Positions 9,731-18,018 of a stretch of DNA of 64,000 nucleotides are shown here, piece by piece. The notes under the pieces are model-generated. The model was given only the letters and a program-made list of their open reading frames with translations, was not told the origin of the DNA and searched no databases. This DNA comes from Mangrovimonas spongiae (GTDB lineage: Bacteria; Bacteroidota; Bacteroidia; Flavobacteriales; Flavobacteriaceae). Position numbers and translations under genes: made by a program. The first letter of the stretch is position 1; every line of letters starts with the position of its first letter. The stretch covers positions 124,001 to 188,000 of the forward strand of contig NZ_RWBG01000002.1 of assembly GCF_003944795.1 (NCBI RefSeq), written 5' to 3'.

Positions 9731-10822
9731 TTATTTTGGAAAAACTAATTTAAAAATGGTTCCTTTTGGATGATTAGGTTGGTGTGTAATACTTCCTTGG
9801 TGACTTTGCATAATACCATGTACTACACTTAATCCTAACCCTGTACCTTCACCGACATCTTTTGTTGAATAGAATGGATTAAAAACTAATTCTGATTTCG
9901 CAGACTCTATACCTTCTCCTTCATCTGAAATATCTATATAAATATTGTTGTTATCTTCATATAATTTCACTTCTATTTTCCCTTTTTCTGGAGAAAAGTA
10001 TATGGCATTCATTACAATATTAAACACTACTTGCGTTAATTGTATAGTATCAACCTTATAAAAAACGTTATCTGTTTGCGTTTGTAAAAAACAAGACAGT
10101 TGCTTTTTAGAAAAATTAGGTTTTAGTAATTTAATAGCTTCTGCAACAACAGGTACAATATTGGTTTTTGTTTTATGCTGCGGCATTTCGCAAGAAAAAA
10201 ACATTAACTTTTTCACAACCTCTCTAGAATATATGGCACTATTAATAATTTTGTCTAAATCTTTAACTATAGTATTATTATCCTGTGTTTGTTCTTTTAC
10301 TAATTCGGCATACCCTAAAATATTTGCCAAAGGCGTGTTTAATTCATGTGCTATTCCTGCAGTAATCTCGCCTAGAATTGATAATCTATCTGCTCTTTCA
10401 ACTTGCTGTTTTGTGCGAATTTCACGTTCGGTTATTTGTTTTCTTTCAAATAATTTACCTATTTCTAAACCTATTGTTTCTAACAACTGACGTTCTTCGT
10501 TTAAAAAACTATTTGTGGTATACTTAGCTTTTGAATACCCAATACTTATTGCTCCTATAGACGTTTTAAATGCGTTAATTTTGGCTAACATATTAACTTT
10601 TCCATCTGTTGCTCTCCCTTCGTGCAAATTATAGTTTTCTACTATTAATTCTACCGACACATCCTCTGGAAATTGTACCGCTTTTTTTAAGCTTTTACAA
10701 ATTGCTTGTAATGTAGGTTGCAAATTATCTAGGTTAGAATTTGCCATATAAGAACTTATCTCATATAAACAAGTGAGTTCTTTTATGCGTTCTTTTAATT
10801 TCTCTTCAGTTGAAATATTCAT
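9731..10822 (-). CDS. Sensor histidine kinase with GAF-like domain, partner of the NtrC-type regulator
   Basis: A 363-aa soluble kinase with no membrane segment. The N-terminal 130 residues look like a GAF domain; the H-box GIAHELNTPLANILGYAE lies near residue 160; the HATPase part has N (NIVMNAIYFSPEKG), G1 (DEGEGI) and G2 (GEGTGLGLSVV) boxes. It is therefore a cytoplasmic NtrB-like sensor of an unknown internal signal. Its promoter has a TAATTTTG -7 element about 20 bp before the start codon. Confidence 0.92.
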   Translation of the reverse strand: MNISTEEKLKERIKELTCLYEISSYMANSNLDNLQPTLQAICKSLKKAVQFPEDVSVELIVENYNLHEGRATDGKVNMLAKINAFKTSIGAISIGYSKAKYTTNSFLNEERQLLETIGLEIGKLFERKQITEREIRTKQQVERADRLSILGEITAGIAHELNTPLANILGYAELVKEQTQDNNTIVKDLDKIINSAIYSREVVKKLMFFSCEMPQHKTKTNIVPVVAEAIKLLKPNFSKKQLSCFLQTQTDNVFYKVDTIQLTQVVFNIVMNAIYFSPEKGKIEVKLYEDNNNIYIDISDEGEGIESAKSELVFNPFYSTKDVGEGTGLGLSVVHGIMQSHQGSITHQPNHPKGTIFKLVFPK

Positions 10823-10841
10823 ACAAGTTAGTATCTTAATA

Positions 10842-10849
10842 CAAAATTA
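10842..10849 (-). promoter_or_regulatory. -7 promoter element (TAATTTTG) of the kinase/NtrC unit
   Basis: An exact match to the Bacteroidota TAnnTTTG -7 motif lies on the minus strand 20 bp before the kinase start codon. The -33 TTG is not at a good distance, so confidence is moderate. Confidence 0.5.
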
Positions 10850-10926
10850 CGGTTTTAATTCATCAAAAGAATAGTAGGTTTTTATAAACCCTTTAAACTT
10901 TAAGAACTCTTTATGAAAAGATAATA

Positions 10927-10955
10927 TTTGGAAAAAATATTTAAAGGTACCTTTG
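10927..10955 (+). promoter_or_regulatory. Promoter of the MFS transporter gene, close to leaderless
   Basis: TTTG at 10927-10930 and TACCTTTG at 10948-10955 are separated by 17 nt, the canonical Bacteroidota -33/-7 arrangement. The start codon is at 10960, so transcription would begin at or within a few bases of the ATG. Confidence 0.6.
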
Positions 10956-10959
10956 CATT

Positions 10960-12186
10960 ATGCAAGATTCCGCTTCACCTAAACACAAAGTTAATTTAGA
11001 ATTTATTGGCTTAATGGCATCGCTAATGGCTATTGTTGCCTTAAGTATTGATGCTTTATTACCTGCTTTACCAGATATTGCTAACGACCTTAACGTCACC
11101 GATGTTTCTAAAAATCAGTTATTAATTACGATGATTTTTCTGGGACTTGGTATTGGACAACTTATTTTCGGGCCACTTTCGGATAGTTTTGGTAGAAAAC
11201 CTATTATTTACACAGGCTTCATTTTATTCGTTATAGCAAGTATTGTTTGCGTAATGACCAACAGCTTTGAAATGATGATTTTTGGCCGCATTTTACAAGG
11301 TGTTGGCTTGGCTGCCCCTAGAACCATAAGTATTTCTATGGTTCGCGATACATATAGTGGCGATTACATGGCTAGAGTAATGTCTATTGTCGTTATGGTT
11401 TTTATTTTGGTTCCTGTAGTTGCACCAACTATAGGTCAATTTTTAATTACGTTTTTTGATTGGCATTCTATTTTTAACCTTAACTTAATTTACGGCTGTT
11501 TAGTGATGTTTTGGTTTTGGAAAAAACAACCTGAAACACTTCCAGAGAATAAACGTACAAAACTATCTGTTGGTTTATTTGTTAATGGCACTAAGGAATT
11601 TTTAAAACACCAAAGCGCTATTGTTTACACGTTAATTTCTGGTTTTATTACAGGGTCGTTTATGGTGTATTTAAGCACTTCGCAACAAATTTTTGAACAC
11701 CAATATAAGCTAGCCGATTTGTTTCCTTATATTTTTGCTAGTTTAGCTATTTCTATTGGTTTTGCTACATTTTTAAATAGCGCTTTGGTGGTACGTTTTG
11801 GCATGAAAAAAATAGCCAAAACAGCAGCCATTGCATTTTGTGCTATTTCTATTTTTTACGTTATTCTTTTTCACAATGGTACAAATCCAGATCTTTCTGT
11901 TTTGGTGATGTTTTTTGCGCTTCAGTTTATAGCTATTGGGTTTTTATTTGGAAACCTAAGATCCTTAGCCATGGAACCTGTAGGTCATATTGCTGGGGTT
12001 GGCGCTGCTATTAATGGCTTTGTTTCAACTATTATGGCTGTACCAATTGCTAATTTTATAGGGAGTTATGTTACCGATAGTGTGTTACCGTTATTTATAG
12101 GCTTTTCGGTATGCGGAGTTATCTCTGTATTAATGATGTTTTTGGTGAAACAAAAAACCGCTTCTTCCATAGAAGAAACGGTTTAA
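10960..12186 (+). CDS. MFS drug efflux transporter, Bcr/CflA family
   Basis: A 408-aa inner-membrane protein with about 12 hydrophobic segments. The first two helices carry the Bcr/CflA-type signature (SIDALLPALPDI) and loop 2-3 carries the MFS motif GPLSDSFGRKP, which is typical of proton-driven drug exporters of this family. It is monocistronic. Its last codons form part of a hairpin that probably terminates the convergent yceI gene. The substrate is unknown. Confidence 0.9.
   Translation: MQDSASPKHKVNLEFIGLMASLMAIVALSIDALLPALPDIANDLNVTDVSKNQLLITMIFLGLGIGQLIFGPLSDSFGRKPIIYTGFILFVIASIVCVMTNSFEMMIFGRILQGVGLAAPRTISISMVRDTYSGDYMARVMSIVVMVFILVPVVAPTIGQFLITFFDWHSIFNLNLIYGCLVMFWFWKKQPETLPENKRTKLSVGLFVNGTKEFLKHQSAIVYTLISGFITGSFMVYLSTSQQIFEHQYKLADLFPYIFASLAISIGFATFLNSALVVRFGMKKIAKTAAIAFCAISIFYVILFHNGTNPDLSVLVMFFALQFIAIGFLFGNLRSLAMEPVGHIAGVGAAINGFVSTIMAVPIANFIGSYVTDSVLPLFIGFSVCGVISVLMMFLVKQKTASSIEETV
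12150..12185 (-). terminator. Intrinsic terminator of the YceI gene, inside the end of the MFS gene
   Basis: AAACCG-C-TTCTTC pairs with GAAGAA-A-CGGTTT around a 4-nt loop with one internal mismatch. On the minus strand it is followed by a T6 tract, whereas the plus-strand tract is short, so it mainly serves the minus-strand yceI gene. The stem includes the last MFS codons. Confidence 0.65.
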
Positions 12187-12210
12187 TGGCTATTAATCTA
12201 AATCTGAGTT

Positions 12211-12771
12211 TTAAAACTGTAAATCTACATTTAAGTCAAACTCATCGTAGATTGCTTTATCTTTTAAATTATCGAAAAAGCTTGTAGATCCGTAACGTAC
12301 ATCGTACTTAGAACGGTCTACTTTTAACGATGCTGTTGCTTTGCTCCCATAAACAGACATATCGAAAGTTACAGTGTTAGTTTTTCCTTTAATAGTTAAA
12401 TCCCCTTCTACGGTGTAAGACGTTTTACCTTTTGGTGTTACTTTTGTAAATGTAATGGTTGCTTCTGGGTAGCTTTCAACACCAAAAAAATCATCACTTT
12501 TTAAATGACCATCTAATTTGTCTTTGTAGTCTCCTTCTAAGTCTGTTGCACTAATAGTCGTCATATCTACTTTAAATTCTCCGCCAACTAAAGTCTCATC
12601 GTTAAATTCAAGTACTCCTGAGGTTAAATTAATTGTTCCTTCATGAGATCCGGCTACTTTATAGCCTTTCCACTCTACTTTACTTTCATCTACTTTAATC
12701 ATTTTCTTTTCTTTTTTTATTGGATTTGTCATTACTGTTAATGCTATAATAGCAGTTGTTAATAGTTTCAT
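12211..12771 (-). CDS. YceI family periplasmic lipid-binding-type protein
   Basis: A 186-aa exported protein with a short N-terminal hydrophobic signal (LLTTAIIALTVMT) followed by a YceI domain that fills the rest: VDESKVEWKGYKVAGSHEG, the central HLKSDDFFGVESYPEATI segment, and the closing strands with DRSKYDVRYGS. YceI proteins form a lipocalin-like beta-barrel that binds isoprenoid lipids. Monocistronic, terminated by the hairpin in the MFS gene. The exact role here is unknown. Confidence 0.93.
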   Translation of the reverse strand: MKLLTTAIIALTVMTNPIKKEKKMIKVDESKVEWKGYKVAGSHEGTINLTSGVLEFNDETLVGGEFKVDMTTISATDLEGDYKDKLDGHLKSDDFFGVESYPEATITFTKVTPKGKTSYTVEGDLTIKGKTNTVTFDMSVYGSKATASLKVDRSKYDVRYGSTSFFDNLKDKAIYDEFDLNVDLQF

Positions 12772-12878
12772 TTGTATACGTTTTAAATTTGTTTAATTAT
12801 TACGGTACAAAGATCCTACAAGACCTAAACAATAAAAATGAAGTAGTTTATAAAATGATATTAAACTAGTTTAACATT

Positions 12879-13463
12879 CTAGTTTTCGAGTGCTAATTGA
12901 CTTTTTATTTTACTTAAAAACTCTTTTGTTATACCTAAATAAGAAGCAATTAAATATTGTGGAATGCGCTGTTCTATTTTTGGATAAGTTTCTCTAAAAA
13001 ACACATATCTATCTTTAGCCGTCATGCTAAAATTCCTAATAATTCGTTTTTGCGATGCCACAAAAGCTCTTTCGATTATTTGTCTAAAAAAACGTTCCAT
13101 TTTAGGAATTTTTTCGAAAATCTCTTCAATAGAGTCTATATGAAATTGAATGGTTTCGGTATCTTCTAAACACTGCACATTAAAATCGGTTGGGCTTTGT
13201 GTACTAAAACTTCCTAAATCTGATGTCCACCAATCTTCAATAGAAAACATAATAATATGTTCTTGGCCTTCATCATCGACAAAAAACATTTTAGTACATC
13301 CTTTTGTAATAAAGCATTGCGCCTTGCTAACATCGCCTTGCTGTAGTATATATTGTCCTTTTAAATACTTACGATATACCAGTTTGCTAACCAAGAATTC
13401 GGTCTCTTCTTGGGTTAACGACACATAGTTTTTCATGTAATTTAAAAGTGGCTGAAAATTCAT
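12879..13463 (-). CDS. Crp/Fnr family transcriptional regulator (cyclic nucleotide-binding fold)
   Basis: A 194-aa regulator with an N-terminal cNMP-type beta-roll (about 20-120) and a C-terminal winged helix. The HTH part reads IPQYLIASYLGITKEFLSKIKSQL, the shortened form common in Bacteroidota. No FNR-type cysteine cluster is visible. It has its own short upstream region after the acs terminator and is not clearly part of the acs operon. Effector and targets are unknown. Confidence 0.9.
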   Translation of the reverse strand: MNFQPLLNYMKNYVSLTQEETEFLVSKLVYRKYLKGQYILQQGDVSKAQCFITKGCTKMFFVDDEGQEHIIMFSIEDWWTSDLGSFSTQSPTDFNVQCLEDTETIQFHIDSIEEIFEKIPKMERFFRQIIERAFVASQKRIIRNFSMTAKDRYVFFRETYPKIEQRIPQYLIASYLGITKEFLSKIKSQLALEN

Positions 13464-13480
13464 AGCATTACTTTAGGTAA

Positions 13481-13512
13481 AAATAAAAAAAGCATCCTAA
13501 AAATAGGATGCT
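13481..13512 (-). terminator. Intrinsic terminator of the acs operon
   Basis: 9-bp perfect stem AGCATCCTA / TAGGATGCT (13491-13499 with 13504-13512) with a 4-nt loop; on the minus strand it is followed by a T-rich tract. It ends the prpE-acs transcript 24 bp after the acs stop codon. Confidence 0.88.
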
Positions 13513-13535
13513 CTTTCATTATAAATTTAAATACT

Positions 13536-15443
13536 CTAAAGTACGTTATCCATAATGTCTTGAACAACTTCTGGATTTAATAACGTACTCGTATCGCCTA
13601 GATTAGACGTATCTTTACTCGCTATTTTTCTTAAAATGCGACGCATAATTTTACCGCTTCTTGTTTTTGGCAAGCCTTTGGTAAATTGAATTTTATCTAG
13701 TTTAGCAATAGGGCCAATTTGCTCGGTAATTAACTGATTAATTTCCTTACGAAGGTTATCATGGTTACGACTTTCGCCTGTTTCTTTTAAAATAACATAG
13801 CCATACAACGCATTTCCTTTAATATCATGAGGGAATCCTACAATAGCACTTTCGGAAACTGCTGGATGCTCGTTAATAGCGTCTTCAATTGGTGCTGTTC
13901 CTAAGTTATGTCCAGACACAATAACAACATCGTCTACACGCCCTGTAATTCTATAATAGCCTACCTCATCACGTAAGGCCCCATCACCAGTAAAATACAT
14001 ATTTTCAAAAGCAGAGAAATAGGTATCTTTATATCTTTGGTGATCTCCCCAAATAGTACGCGCCATTGATGGCCATGGATACTTAATACATAATCGTCCA
14101 TCGACTTGATTTCCTTTTATTTCTTCGCCATTTTCGTCCATTAAAGCAGGTTGTATACCAATAAACGGTAGTGTTGCATAGGTAGGTTTTGTTGGTGTTG
14201 CAAATGGTATAGGTGAAATCATAATACCTCCTGTTTCGGTTTGCCACCACGTATCTACAATAGGTGCTTTTTTCTTACCTATATTATCATCGTACCAGTG
14301 CCAAGCCTCTTCGTTTATAGGTTCACCTACGGTTCCTAAAACTTTTAATGAAGATAAATCATATTTTTCTACATGATCCATTCCTTCTTTAGCCAAAGCT
14401 CTAATAGCTGTTGGTGCTGTGTAAAATTGATTTACTTGATGTTTATCTACAATTTCCCAAAAACGCCCGAAGTCTGGGTAACTTGGAACACCTTCGAACA
14501 TTAGGGTTGTTGCGCCATTTAATAATGGGCCATAAACAATATAACTATGACCGGTAATCCAGCCAATATCTGCTGTACACCAATACACGTCATCCTCTCT
14601 ATATTGAAAAACATTTTTAAAAGTATAAGCTGTATAAACCATATATCCGCCACTAGAATGCACCATACCTTTTGGTTTTCCTGTAGAGCCTGATGTATAC
14701 AAAATAAACAACGGATCTTCTGCATCCATAACCTCTGGGTCGCAATCATGATAAGCTTCATCCAATAAAGGTTGTAACCAATAGTCGCGACCTTCTTTCA
14801 TTTTAATATCGCTATTAATTCGCTTTGCTACTAAAACGCTTTCTATACTACTACAATCTTCTAAAGCTTCATCTACAATACTTTTAAGATCTATCGTTTT
14901 TGCGCCTCTGTAAGATCCATCTGAAGTAATGACCATTTTACATTCGCTATCATTAATTCGTGTGGCTAAAGCTGTTGAAGAAAACCCAGCAAATACAACC
15001 GAATGAATAGCGCCTATTCTGGCACAAGCTAAAACTGAAATGGCTAACTCTGGAATCATAGGTAAATAAATACAAACGCGATCACCTTTACCAATACCTT
15101 TTTCCTTTAAAACATTGGCAAATCTGCAAACGCGATCGTGCAATTCTCTGTAAGATATGTGTTGTGTCTCTTCATCTGGGTTGTTAGGTTCAAAAATAAT
15201 GGCAGTTTTATCGCCCCTTGTATTTAGGTGTCTATCAATACAGTTTTCGGTAATGTTAAGTTCGGCACCTTCAAACCATTTAATTTCTGGTTTAGAAAAA
15301 TCCCATTGTAATACGTTATTCCATCGTTTTCGCCATAAAAAATGTTCTTCGGCAACTTCTTCCCAAAATACTTCTGGGTTTCTAACAGATTTTCTATAAA
15401 CCTGATAATATTCTTCCAAATGTTTAATATGATAATTACTCAT
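13536..15443 (-). CDS. acs: Acetyl-CoA synthetase (AMP-forming)
   Basis: A 635-aa acyl-adenylate ligase that converts acetate, ATP and CoA to acetyl-CoA. Seen: the ACS N-terminal domain, the phosphate loop YTSGSTGKPKGM (about residue 250), the acyl-pocket WWQTETGG (with the Trp that limits acids to acetate), and the C-terminal acetylatable lysine motif KTRSGKIMRR. Length fits Acs (about 640-650). It lies 21 bp after prpE and is the last gene of the unit that contains the symporter-kinase hybrid, the receiver and prpE. Confidence 0.96.
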   Translation of the reverse strand: MSNYHIKHLEEYYQVYRKSVRNPEVFWEEVAEEHFLWRKRWNNVLQWDFSKPEIKWFEGAELNITENCIDRHLNTRGDKTAIIFEPNNPDEETQHISYRELHDRVCRFANVLKEKGIGKGDRVCIYLPMIPELAISVLACARIGAIHSVVFAGFSSTALATRINDSECKMVITSDGSYRGAKTIDLKSIVDEALEDCSSIESVLVAKRINSDIKMKEGRDYWLQPLLDEAYHDCDPEVMDAEDPLFILYTSGSTGKPKGMVHSSGGYMVYTAYTFKNVFQYREDDVYWCTADIGWITGHSYIVYGPLLNGATTLMFEGVPSYPDFGRFWEIVDKHQVNQFYTAPTAIRALAKEGMDHVEKYDLSSLKVLGTVGEPINEEAWHWYDDNIGKKKAPIVDTWWQTETGGIMISPIPFATPTKPTYATLPFIGIQPALMDENGEEIKGNQVDGRLCIKYPWPSMARTIWGDHQRYKDTYFSAFENMYFTGDGALRDEVGYYRITGRVDDVVIVSGHNLGTAPIEDAINEHPAVSESAIVGFPHDIKGNALYGYVILKETGESRNHDNLRKEINQLITEQIGPIAKLDKIQFTKGLPKTRSGKIMRRILRKIASKDTSNLGDTSTLLNPEVVQDIMDNVL

Positions 15444-15464
15444 GATGTTTTATTTATATTAAGT

Positions 15465-17363
15465 TTAGTTTTTATAAATTCCTATTTGATTTTTTTTGTA
15501 AACTGATTGTATTTCTTGAATTATGTTCGTGTCATCTATTGTTGAAGGGATGTTAAATGATAAATCGTCTGCCATTTGACGCAACAATTTACGAAGAATT
15601 TTTCCCGATCGTGTTTTTGGTAATCGTTTTACTACTAACACCTCTTTAAACGATGCTACAGCGCCAATTTCTTGCCTTACGTCTTGAATAACTTCTGATG
15701 TAATAGTAGCTTCATTATCGACATCTTGAGATTTTAAAACAATTAATCCTAATGGTTTTTGTCCCTTAATTTCACAATGAATTCCAAACACAGCACATTC
15801 TGCTACATCCTTATGAGATGCTACAACCTCTTCCATTTCGGCCGTTGATAGTCTGTGTCCTGCGACATTAATAATATCATCTACGCGACCTGTTATAAAC
15901 ACATAGCCATCTTCGTCTTTATAACCACCATCTCCTGAAAAATAATATCCTGGGAAACGTTTTAAATAACCTGCTTTAAAGCGTTCTGGATTTCCCCATA
16001 AATTCATTAATGTTCCTGGCGGCAAAGGCAATTTAACAGCTACGTAACCTTCTACACCTGCAGAGACTTCCTCTCCATGTTCATCTAAAATAACAATATC
16101 ATACCCACAAACAGGCATTCCTGCAGAGCCTGGCTTAACGTCTTGCAATTCTACACCAACCATATTAGCCAACATAGGCCATCCTGATTCGGTTTGCCAC
16201 CAGTGATCGATAACAGGAACTTTTAAATGATTTTTCGTCCATGTTAAGGTAGCTACATCACAGCGTTCTCCAGCTAAAAACTGATATTTAAGACAAGATA
16301 AATCATATTTATTGATAAAATCACCATCATGATCTTCCTTTTTTATAGCGCGAATAGCAGTTGGTGCCGTAAACATAACTTTTACTTGATGCTCGCTTAT
16401 TACTCTCCAAAACGTAGAAGCGTCTGGTGTTTTAATAGGTTTCCCTTCAAAAAGAATGGTTGTATTTCTATTTAATAATGGGCCGTACACAATATAGCTA
16501 TGTCCTACAACCCAACCTACATCGCTTGCTGCCCAAAACACATCGCCTTCGTCAACCCCATAAATATATTTCATAGAAAATTTTAATGCCGTAGCATAAC
16601 CTCCCGTATCTCTAATAATTCCTTTGGGCTTTCCTGTTGTTCCTGATGTATATAAAATATAAGATGGATGTGTTGCTTTGACTGAAACAGGATGTACTGG
16701 TTTTGAGTTGTATATTAATTCCTGATAATCTATATCGTACGTTTTTTGCGTTCTTTCTACATCAATACCTCTATCAAAAATAACCACCTGATTGGGTTTA
16801 TGAGACGCTTGGCTTATAGCTTCGTCTACAAATGGCTTATATGGTATAATACGTTTAATTTCTATACCGCAAGTTGCCGTAATAATAGCTTTAGGTTTAC
16901 AGTCGTCTATTCTTATGGCAAGTTCGTGTGGTGCAAATCCGCCAAAAACTACTGAGTGAATAGCGCCTATTCTAGCACAAGCTAACATGGCAAACAACGC
17001 CTGCGGAATCATAGGCATGTAAATAATAACGGTGTCACCTTTTTCTATCCCTAGGTTTTTTAAACCTCCCGCTAATCGCGATACTTCTTCCTTTAATTCG
17101 TTATAAGTTATCGCTCTTTTGGTATTTGTTACTGGAGAATCATATATTATAGCATTGTCGTTTCCGTAGCCATCATTTATATGCTTGTCAACACATAAGT
17201 AACTTAAGTTTAGTTCCCCATCTTCAAACCACTGATAATAATCGTTGGTGTCTTTAGAAAGACATTTTTTTGGTAGTTTATACCAATCGAGTTGTTTGGC
17301 TTGTGATAACCAAAACGATTCTGGATTCTCTATACTGTTTTTATAAAATTCTAAATAATTCAT
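15465..17363 (-). CDS. prpE: Propionyl-CoA synthetase (AMP-forming)
   Basis: A 632-aa paralogue of Acs with PrpE features: an N-terminal YDSPVTNTKR stretch before the adenylation domain, YTSGTTGKPKGI phosphate loop, DHWWQTESGWP pocket and C-terminal KTRSGKILRK lysine motif. It is distinct from the following Acs, so the operon encodes ligases for two short-chain acids. Its start overlaps the preceding small membrane protein gene by 4 bp. The product propionyl-CoA would feed the carboxylase at 2.4-5.9 kb. Confidence 0.92.
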   Translation of the reverse strand: MNYLEFYKNSIENPESFWLSQAKQLDWYKLPKKCLSKDTNDYYQWFEDGELNLSYLCVDKHINDGYGNDNAIIYDSPVTNTKRAITYNELKEEVSRLAGGLKNLGIEKGDTVIIYMPMIPQALFAMLACARIGAIHSVVFGGFAPHELAIRIDDCKPKAIITATCGIEIKRIIPYKPFVDEAISQASHKPNQVVIFDRGIDVERTQKTYDIDYQELIYNSKPVHPVSVKATHPSYILYTSGTTGKPKGIIRDTGGYATALKFSMKYIYGVDEGDVFWAASDVGWVVGHSYIVYGPLLNRNTTILFEGKPIKTPDASTFWRVISEHQVKVMFTAPTAIRAIKKEDHDGDFINKYDLSCLKYQFLAGERCDVATLTWTKNHLKVPVIDHWWQTESGWPMLANMVGVELQDVKPGSAGMPVCGYDIVILDEHGEEVSAGVEGYVAVKLPLPPGTLMNLWGNPERFKAGYLKRFPGYYFSGDGGYKDEDGYVFITGRVDDIINVAGHRLSTAEMEEVVASHKDVAECAVFGIHCEIKGQKPLGLIVLKSQDVDNEATITSEVIQDVRQEIGAVASFKEVLVVKRLPKTRSGKILRKLLRQMADDLSFNIPSTIDDTNIIQEIQSVYKKNQIGIYKN

Positions 17364-17584
17364 AGTCTTGATTTATTAGAATTAAACAATCCAAACCAGT
17401 TGGGATTTAAGACCTTTAATTTGATTAATGCCCAAATAATTACAACAAAACACACCCCCATGACTATGGAGTTTAACGGGCTTATGGGTGTTTGACTTTC
17501 AAACTTAAAACGAAGATATAAAGACCCTAGAGCATATACAGCTATAATAATATCTGATGCTAGGGGTCCAACACGGAATTTCAT
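17360..17584 (-). CDS. Small two-helix membrane protein in the acs operon (possibly DUF6814)
   Basis: A 74-aa protein with two hydrophobic segments (about residues 9-24 and 38-58). I recognise it only as the type of short membrane protein that occurs beside Acs genes in flavobacteria; the DUF6814 label is tentative. It overlaps prpE by an ATGA junction, so it is translated as part of this operon. Function is unknown. Confidence 0.72.
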   Translation of the reverse strand: MKFRVGPLASDIIIAVYALGSLYLRFKFESQTPISPLNSIVMGVCFVVIIWALIKLKVLNPNWFGLFNSNKSRL

Positions 17585-17636
17585 AATAAACTAACTTTAA
17601 TTATACATAGGTTTAATTTGCACACAAAACCAAATG

Positions 17637-18002
17637 TTAATTAAGTAAATCTAGTACTTCCGAAATTATTTTCTTTATTGAAAACGGCTTAGTTAAATAT
17701 TTATCTGCTCCTAGTTTTAAGCCTTTCTCAATATCTGAAGCTTTATGCTTTGCAGTTAAAAATACCACTTTTACTTGTGATAAACTGTCTTTTTTCTTGA
17801 TAAATTCTAAGGTTTCATAACCATCTACCTTAGGCATCATAATATCCAATAATATAACATTAGGAATATTAGTTTCTAAAATTTGTAATGCTTCGGTTCC
17901 ATCTCTAGCAATAAACACTTCAAAGCCTTGTTTTTTAAAGGCATATTCTAAGGTCATTACTATATTTGGCTCATCATCAACAATTAAAATTTTCCTATTC
18001 AT
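17637..18002 (-). CDS. Stand-alone response regulator receiver (CheY-like)
   Basis: A 121-aa receiver domain only, with the acidic pair Asp9-Asp10, the phospho-acceptor Asp53 (LLDIMMPKVDG), the switch Thr in FLTAKH and the invariant Lys in LTKPF. No output domain follows. It lies 16 bp downstream of the symporter-kinase hybrid gene and so is its probable phosphorylation partner. In the proteobacterial CrbS/CrbR pair the regulator has a LuxR-type DNA-binding domain; here signalling must go through another protein. Confidence 0.92.
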   Translation of the reverse strand: MNRKILIVDDEPNIVMTLEYAFKKQGFEVFIARDGTEALQILETNIPNVILLDIMMPKVDGYETLEFIKKKDSLSQVKVVFLTAKHKASDIEKGLKLGADKYLTKPFSIKKIISEVLDLLN

Positions 18003-18018
18003 ATATTGGGGTTACAAG

